A stretch of DNA of 64,000 nucleotides from the NCBI GenBank assembly GCA_033675545.1, contig JAWDGP010005687.1, forward strand, positions 236,001 to 300,000, given 5' to 3'. Below the pieces are notes generated by a model. The model saw only the letters and a program-made list of their open reading frames with translations. It did no database searches and had not been told where the DNA came from. A program made the translations under genes and the position numbers. Source of the stretch: Elysia crispata. Its lineage: Eukaryota > Mollusca > Gastropoda > Plakobranchidae. Positions 45,922 to 64,000 of the stretch are shown piece after piece. Within the stretch, counting starts at the first letter, position 1. Each line of letters opens with the position of its first letter.

Positions 45922-46213
45922 TCCTCTAATACCCGCCAGCTTTGATTACACCCATGTATTGATACATTGGGCGAGAGATGAGCCAGGTGGGTTTAGCTGT
46001 CATAAGCACCTGTGTCTTCCTCTAATACCCGCCAGCTTTGATTACACCCATGTATTGATACATTGGGCGAGAGATGAGCCAGGTGGGTTTAGCTGTCATA
46101 AGCACCTGTGTCTTCCTCTAATACCCGCCAGCTTTGATTACACCCATGTATTGATACATTGGGCGAGAGATGAGCCAGGTGGGTTTAGCTGTCATAAGCA
46201 CCTGTGTCTTGCA
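45922..46213 (+). repeat. 96-bp tandem triplication
   Basis: Three near-identical copies; the marker ACCCGCCAGC recurs at 45931, 46027 and 46123. The unit is 32 codons long, so it makes a spurious repetitive open frame. Near-identity suggests a recent event. Confidence 0.95.
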
Positions 46214-46540
46214 CAGCAGAATTTGTTTAAAAAAAAAAAAAAAAAACAACCCATTTGAGACAAAGGGATAGATAGATGCAACAAGCATGCAGATACAATT
46301 GGTGCTGGATGCATCAGGTTAGATGGAGGTAGGGATGCAATGAACGAAAGTCCTGCTCCATCTGATGACTGAAATGACTATGGTGTCTGTTTAAATATTT
46401 TGGTTACTCTGATACTAGAGAGAGGGGCAGGGCTTGTTTGATAAAAGAATTATAACTGCTCTTAGACACATATTTGAAATTAAATGTTCGATCTGTCAAA
46501 TTTCCTATGGTAACAAAGTCAAGAGTTTCTTTGACTCAAG
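45960..46540 (+). repeat. Dispersed repeat, copy B
   Basis: Second copy of the repeat at 39040-39410 in the same orientation, 6.9 kb away, with its left part locally triplicated. No coding capacity. Confidence 0.5.
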
Positions 46541-47547
46541 TTTGAGTAGCTGATAGCAAATTGTGTTATGAATAAGTGTGAACTCCTTACTAGTTCTAAG
46601 GTATATATAAAAAGGAAATTAAGAGAGAATTGGCAGGAAAAATAGATGTGTTAGAGGTATTTGTGATTTTGAGATACAATCGAGTCAGGTTATTTAGAAG
46701 TCATTGGGATAAAAAAGGGATATCGAATTATCAGGATATTATGGAGAATGTGAGTGACAGACCAGTAATGTTGTACTAGGGTGTGTGGGGATTCAGACCT
46801 GGTCCCTGAGCCTCTCCTTTCCCTTTCCTTCTCGTCTTATGGCAGTCTCTTGCCTGTAACATACCTGTAAGTGGGCGGAACATACACACACACCAGAATC
46901 GCTTGCCGCACAAGCAAAACTCTACTTTCTTTGTTTTACAAGCTAACAAAACTGCTTTCAGAATCTGTAAAACCTGCCAAGATGGCTTTGGATTAACTGG
47001 ATCCTTCTTTCAAACTTCGAATTAAATGATATTTTTTAATAAAGCTTAAAGAGAGAAATATTCGGTAAAATTAATGGACCTCGAAATATCCAAAAATTTG
47101 AACTATCCTGATTCGAATTATTTGGACTCGACTGTACATATGTATATATGTTTAACTTCATTATGTTCCGAAGAGCACTTGTGCTGAGCTTCAACATGGC
47201 GATGGTACATGTACTTTAGATCCAAAGCACACTTGTGGAAACATATAATGCTGATGCAAACTTAGCATAATTATATTAGTTGTAATAAACAAAAGTTATT
47301 CAGCTGCAAAAAAAGGCCATGATCATGTTTCAACGTAATGTGTTCACTTTGCAAACTAATAAAGAAGTGCGGGTCAAATCTGAAACTGTTTGTTTTTAAA
47401 CTGACATTTCACAACTTTTGCACAAATATTTGAATTCATCCTGACTATAAAAAAATCAGAGTGTCTACACTTAATTTTCTTCCAGCAAAAAAAAAAAAAA
47501 TAAAAAAAAAGCAAACGATCAGCTGGCATTATGATCCAAATTAAGAG

Positions 47548-47553
47548 TTTATT
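47548..47553 (-). terminator. Candidate METTL1 polyadenylation signal
   Basis: AATAAA on the minus strand, 39 nt after the METTL1 stop codon. It would give a very short 3' UTR; use is not shown by sequence alone. Confidence 0.4.
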
Positions 47554-47591
47554 TCTGAAGTAATAAAAGGAATATCTGAAGAAGAAAACGG

Positions 47592-59082
<11,491 letters not shown>

Positions 59083-59116
59083 ATTTGATTTGGTCTATTG
59101 GTGTGTTGACTGTTAA

Positions 59117-59125
59117 CTTTATATA
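59117..59125 (-). promoter_or_regulatory. TATA-like box upstream of METTL1
   Basis: TATATAAAG on the minus strand about 35-43 nt before the METTL1 ATG. The distance leaves almost no leader, and a possible 3' splice site (ATATTTTAG) lies just upstream, so it may be 5' UTR rather than a core promoter. Confidence 0.2.
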
Positions 59126-59617
59126 AGGTGCTAAAATTCCTCTAAAATATAAAAATTCATTCGATAATCTATCAAATTTCAAACTAGAATAAAATGTGAT
59201 ACTGTATGAGCATAAATTACAAAAATAATTTCCCTAAATGAAAAGGAAAAATCAAAACTTACTTTAGATAACAAATACATATGACATCTTTAATTAAATA
59301 AAAAAGAATTGTTTTTTTTTTTAACGGCTAGATGTACATGAATGAAATGAGAGATCAAAGCTATTTAAAATCAAATGACTTTTCAAGGAAAACTAGGGTT
59401 TGTCATCAAAAAAGATTTTAAAATATTATCTAATTGCATTGGTCATATTTTATCAAAGATTTGCCCAGTCATTATTAATTTTTGAAATCCACCAAGGTAC
59501 ACTAAACAGATCTATGATTAAAGAGTGAAAATAGACACAGGTCCAAGCCTAGCAATAGCATCCTTAAGCCTTTAGGATACATGTAGCAGCTAATAACTAA
59601 TATTTAACCTCCACAGA

Positions 59618-60110
59618 TCAAAGCTTTTCATCAATCAACCAGGTGCCATGCTCTTTAGCGTAGGCGATCATGACCTTCCATGCATTTCTATTCCCCAATG
59701 CTTTCAGTGCTTCTGTCACTTTTCCTACATTGAACCACTTTGTCAGCCCATCCAACATCTTTTCACATTGTTTTCCCCTCAATCATTCCAGTTGTCACAA
59801 GATCTTCTGGTTTCTCTCTTCTCATCACATGGCCAAAAAAGGTTGCTTGGCGTTTACATATTCTATTTGTTAGTGATCTTATTGTATCAACTTCTTGTAA
59901 TACTGTTTCGTCTGATATCTTTGCAGTCAGTGAGATTCGTAGCATTCTACGAATAACCACATTTCTGTTGCCTTCAGTTTCTTTTGTACGTGTTTTGAAA
60001 TTGCCCATGCCTCGCATCCATACATCAAAATGGGTCCAAAGAAGTCAAAAGCTCTACTTCTTGTGTGAATCATAAGCTTGTAAATAACAAGGAATACCTA
60101 GTGTGTGATT
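59618..60110 (-). mobile_element. 5'-truncated LINE, C-terminal reverse transcriptase region
   Basis: Minus-strand frames read ILMYGCEAWAISKHVQKKL, then RRMLRISLTAKISDETVLQE and FFGHVMRREKPEDLVTTGMI, then KMLDGLTKWFNVGKV and AWKVMIAYAKEHGTW before a stop at 59618. This order is the typical end of an endonuclease/reverse-transcriptase polyprotein of non-LTR elements common in molluscs. At least two frameshifts separate the pieces. The clade (RTE-like or related) is not certain. It lies about 540 bp upstream of the METTL1 start, same strand. Confidence 0.75.
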
Positions 60111-62329
60111 GACTTGGCATTGATGATACATAGATCTCTTCTTCTTCTAGATGAATACATTGCAAGCCACTGTGTTTGGTATCTCACCACATATTAACGA
60201 GACAACAACTGCATGTTTATCAGATGGATCTACTGTGCCTGCATTTTAAGAAAATAAATTTCTGTAGCTTTGATGTCACAAATCTCAGTACACTTTGAGG
60301 AAGTCATACCTTCCCCAAAGCGCAACACGCTGCATGCACCCATTTCAAAAATTTTAAGATCAATAGCCCCGTTAATCTTTACCTTCACACCAACAGGCAA
60401 GAAAGTGATGTATTCCTTGCTGAGATGGAAAATATAATTATTGCAAGTTGAAGATATAGGTCTACAGTATTAGCCCTTATTTAAGAATGTCACAAATGAA
60501 GTTCACTGTTTAGACTTATAAGCTATTTTAAACTTCATGAGCCGTGGCGTAAAACTTCTCAGTTCATTTCGTAAAATCGTGTGCAGGTATATTACCTAAG
60601 ATCAATTAGACTTTAAATTTGAAAAGCACGAATCTATTTTGATCTATATCAATTATAAACAGATTTAGGTCTGGATAGAGGGGAGAACAACTATGTTTTA
60701 TCTTTCGTTCCTTCAGATCGTGATCTAATAATGCTTGTCTAAGACTTCTACAGGCTTTGAAGTAATGTTGAGCAAGCATCGTACTTTCGGTTTCACTTAC
60801 TTACAAGTTGATCAAAATGAAACTTCTACAGCTTCTTGCTGCTGATTTGATTGTGTTGTAAATCTCTGCCTTTTCTTCTCTTAAACACGGAAACATCCGA
60901 GCACTGACGATTATATAATATAAAAGATAATTTGCAGTGTACTGTCATTTAAAAACATGAAATAGCAAAGAAAAACGGATCTAAATTTATATCAGAAGAA
61001 GAAGAAGAAGCTTGAAGATTCTGTTGGGTGTTTCTCCGTAGAAGACTCCTCTTAGATCAAGAGGAACTTACAACTTTAGATGTAAATTTTGCGAAATTTT
61101 TTTCCTTTCAAAATAACTAGATCTATCTCCGAATGTGATTTAAGTGCAATTTGTAAAGTTCGTTAAAAATACAATATGATCTATGGCATATTTTCTAAGC
61201 TTAAGATTGTGACTCCATTTACTCATAGAACTCTTTTTTAAAATATTTTTTCTCTTAGTTTACCGTTCTCCTCTCCCCCACATACACATACCTTTCTTAC
61301 TTTAAAAGGATTATAAAAATAATTATTATTGTACAATCTATAATTTTTAACTCACCTCGCCTGATCAATAACAAAATTGTGTAAAATTTAACATGACACC
61401 GTAAAGGTCACAGAGGTCGAAGGTCAATTCTTTCGAACCCCCATCGTTTGAGACACTTATCGCACAGTCGGATTTTATCAAGGATCCAAGGCTACACAAT
61501 GGTTTACACACAACATACACAATGCTGGTGTCAGTGATTTCATCATTGGATGGGTGATCATTTATGATGCTGTTAGTTCAAGCTGTAGTGTATGCTTCAC
61601 CAGTACATGGCCCGGTGGATATGAAAAGCTTTCCTGGCGTGGGTCAGACTGGATAGTAAATTGGACAAACATTGATCTTGCCAATTAATTTTCAATTCAT
61701 GAAAATTGGGTTTACTGAAAATTTAATGAAAATATTTTTTTAATTGAAAAAAAAAAGAAGAAAGAATTCGAAAGCTAAATGGAGCTTAAGTGTTGAGACT
61801 TCCAACCACACTCAAAGAAATAGATCTAGATCTAACAAAACCGATGTTTTAAAAAATCCACTGGCTGTCCTGGTCATGTGAAACCAAATTAAAATTATTA
61901 AATTGTAATATTAGATTCAAGAGTCTAGATCAAGAAATTGCGGCAAAATTTGAAGAAGCCAATTTAACACGAGACGCCAGAACAGGTATGTAAATTTTAT
62001 GTATTTTATCTTGTTATAATTAACGTATTCACTGAAAGGTGGATAAAAAAATTTAAGTCATGAACAGATGTCGATGATCTCTTAAATTGTTTAGAGTAGA
62101 CAGAGAAGCATGTTCGGTCACGGGACACAAGCAATTTGTAAGAAAAGTAATTGCAAAGGATGTGCAGATGAAGATAATACATAGGCCTGTAAAATCTAAT
62201 TATTCCAAGACATTGATATGACACCTATTTACCCAACAGAAACGAGTCTGTTAAATTCTTATTGCATCAAAGTACCTGTTCCTATCAATTGGATTTTCAG
62301 CTATTTATTATTTTATTATTTTGAAGTAC

Positions 62330-62460
62330 CAGTGTAGCTCAGTCTAGAGCGATGGGCGGACAACATAGACGTCTCGCGTTAGAAGTATAGCTTGGACTGG
62401 TGGTGATTGCCTAAGTGTAAGATGTCATTTTCCTGCTGAACCCACCATCCCCTTCTGGAA
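62330..62460 (+). mobile_element. Possible tRNA-SINE-like copy
   Basis: TGTAGCTCAGTCTAGAGCG resembles a tRNA A box; the B box is not clear. Upstream of METTL1. Confidence 0.3.
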
Positions 62461-63441
62461 CAGATTAATTTGATTTCAGAGACATGTATTAGTGCTGCAG
62501 TTCTAAACCAATATGATTTGTGTAACGTTGCAAGCCAGGGTGTGAATCTTTACTTCACCAACTTGCGCCAAAGCTTGTTTGCTCGGCGCAGCATTTCAAG
62601 AGCATGATGATTATAAAAATAATTGAGAATCACATAAGCGCACCCTAGTTCAAAGATATAGACGCAAATGTTAAAATAATCTATTAATTATTTTTACGTC
62701 TCCTAGTCTTCCCGGAAAATCTTACTCGGAGATTGTGGCTTTCCGTCATGCCGAGGATCTATAGGCCTAAGTGGGACTCGAACTCAGTCTTCAAGTTCAA
62801 TATTATCAATATTATTTTCTCAACTAAATGGACTGTCAAGTCGAGTAAGTTTGATCTTCAGTTATAACTATAGTCTCAGACGATTTAAAAACAATAAATG
62901 AAAGGAATGAATCACAGATATCCGTGGTGTAATCGACATCTAAGTTCTCTCGATGGGAAGAACGGGGTGGGAGGTGTGTGTGTGTGTGGGGGGGGGGGGG
63001 CAATTAGCACACAGATTTTGATGAATGTGATGGTGCTTATCAGATCTTTTAATGACCCATACATGTTCTGAGCCAGATGGGACTAGATGAGTATCGGGCA
63101 TATTTTGATTTGATACTTGGAAGGGACAGAACTGGGGAAATCGTTCTTTACAGTATTTTGAAGTCTTGCACATTATATCAAATCACTGTGCCACCAACCT
63201 TGACCTTTTTTTTTTTTAAATATATAATTATGTAATTAATATGTTGTTATATAGACTGTTGTGGTATGTGCGTAGTCTGAACTTGCCGTTTGTAATTTTA
63301 CTAAACGGTAGATGGATCTAGTCATTTGGGTTGCAATTTAGGTTGACGATATTCCTTCGCAGTTGGATAAATGCTTTCATTTGAGTCTTTGCATTTTCGC
63401 AGTCTTCATTCAGTTGCTCCATTGTGCTGCCTTTCACGCGA

Positions 63442-63588
63442 ACATCTGAACTATCATTTTAATGCAAATTACTGACATAGTGGCGTTGGGACATCTGATC
63501 TGTCATTTTAATGCAAATTACTGACATAGTGGCGTTGGGACATCTGATCTGTCATTTCAACGCAAATTACTGACCTAGTGGCCTTGGC
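63442..63588. repeat. 49-bp tandem triplication
   Basis: Three copies starting ACATCTGA at 63442, 63491 and 63540, sharing GCAAATTACTGAC. The third copy is the most diverged. Confidence 0.93.
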
Positions 63589-64000
63589 AAGAATGCAGTT
63601 TTGTCTCGGTGGTATGTTTCAATAACGCACTGAACATTAAACCAATGTGCTGTTGCCGCTATAGACAAAGAGCTCTGTGAAACACTGCCAACTGGTGGTG
63701 TTGATCTGACTGTCATGAGTGACTTCCACCGCAGCTCATAACACCTCTGTCTCAGCCGGGACCCACGATGGCGCTTAGGCAAAGATTGTCTGCTCGCTTT
63801 AGCTCTCAAGCAATCATGCTATGCTCTGCCAGATGACAGCGACCGGTGAGTGGGATCAGTGGTGATGCAGGAAGAAGAGATTAAAAAACACCACCACCAG
63901 ATCAAACACTTGCACAGGCGCCCTCTCCAGACATGAAATATACTTAATTAATTAGCTGACAGAGCTCACAGCCTTAGCGAACAAGCTGTCTAAGATAAGG

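Larger units (their letters stand above)
59083..64000. other. Region upstream of METTL1
   Basis: Holds the LINE fragment, a SINE-like piece and the 49-bp triplication. No complete gene recognised. TCTAGATC-like words occur near 61.1, 61.8 and 61.9 kb. A plus-strand open frame ending in a GTATGT donor at 61986 is noted among the findings. Confidence 0.5.

Noticed and set aside
45959-46258. Repetitive 99-codon frame with HWARDEPGG repeats
   Set aside because: Comes from the 96-bp triplication; 96 is divisible by three.
63567-63809. 80-codon minus-strand frame near the window end
   Set aside because: No domain recognised; it overlaps the edge of the 49-bp triplication.

Overview
The window is eukaryotic nuclear DNA, most likely from a mollusc and probably a gastropod. 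The reasons are split genes with GT-AG introns, AT-rich introns, a very high load of (CT)n/(GA)n microsatellites, patches rich in TCTAGATC-type words, and degraded PIF/Harbinger, LINE and tRNA-SINE copies. The species call is inference; the eukaryotic call is certain. Nothing resembles bacterial, phage or CRISPR organisation, and no LTR or virus-like element was recognised.

Two host genes can be followed exon by exon and lie tail to tail. (1) A fatty acyl-CoA reductase (FAR1/FAR2 family) runs on the + strand from 11464 to 40334 in 11 coding exons, encoding a predicted 736 residues. Its first intron is 21.7 kb and packed with simple repeats, and a roughly 4.8 kb AT-rich 3' region follows. (2) A complete METTL1-type tRNA (guanine-N7)-methyltransferase runs on the - strand from 59082 down to 47592 in 6 coding exons, 257 residues. 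The reading phases of all exons in both genes agree and all introns are GT-AG.

Layout: 1-11340, no gene recognised, AT-rich sequence with microsatellites and one old dispersed repeat; 11341-12312, FAR leader and GC-rich first coding exon; 12313-34011, FAR intron 1 with about a dozen long CT/GA tracts, an ATT array, a 1.2 kb GA-composite satellite, a 31-bp minisatellite and SINE-like pieces; 34012-40334, the other ten FAR exons; 40335-47591, FAR 3' region and convergent intergenic space with a SINE-like copy and a 96-bp triplication; 47592-59082, METTL1, whose 6.9 kb intron 5 holds a decayed PIF/Harbinger transposon and whose 5' intron holds a terminal-inverted-repeat element; 59083-64000, upstream of METTL1, with a 5'-truncated LINE and short repeats.

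The two enzymes are not linked metabolically: FAR makes fatty alcohols for ether lipids and wax esters, METTL1 makes m7G46 in tRNA. The most unusual observation is in METTL1 intron 5. A perfectly phased array of 30 x 48 bp (16 codons each) begins inside a Harbinger transposase pseudogene, at the Leu-His-Asn motif near its C terminus. It appears to be a minisatellite born from transposase coding sequence. Other points of note are a 222-residue Ser/Pro-rich N-terminal extension on FAR, loss of the phosphorylatable serine in METTL1, and CT microsatellites sitting at or just upstream of 3' splice sites in both genes.
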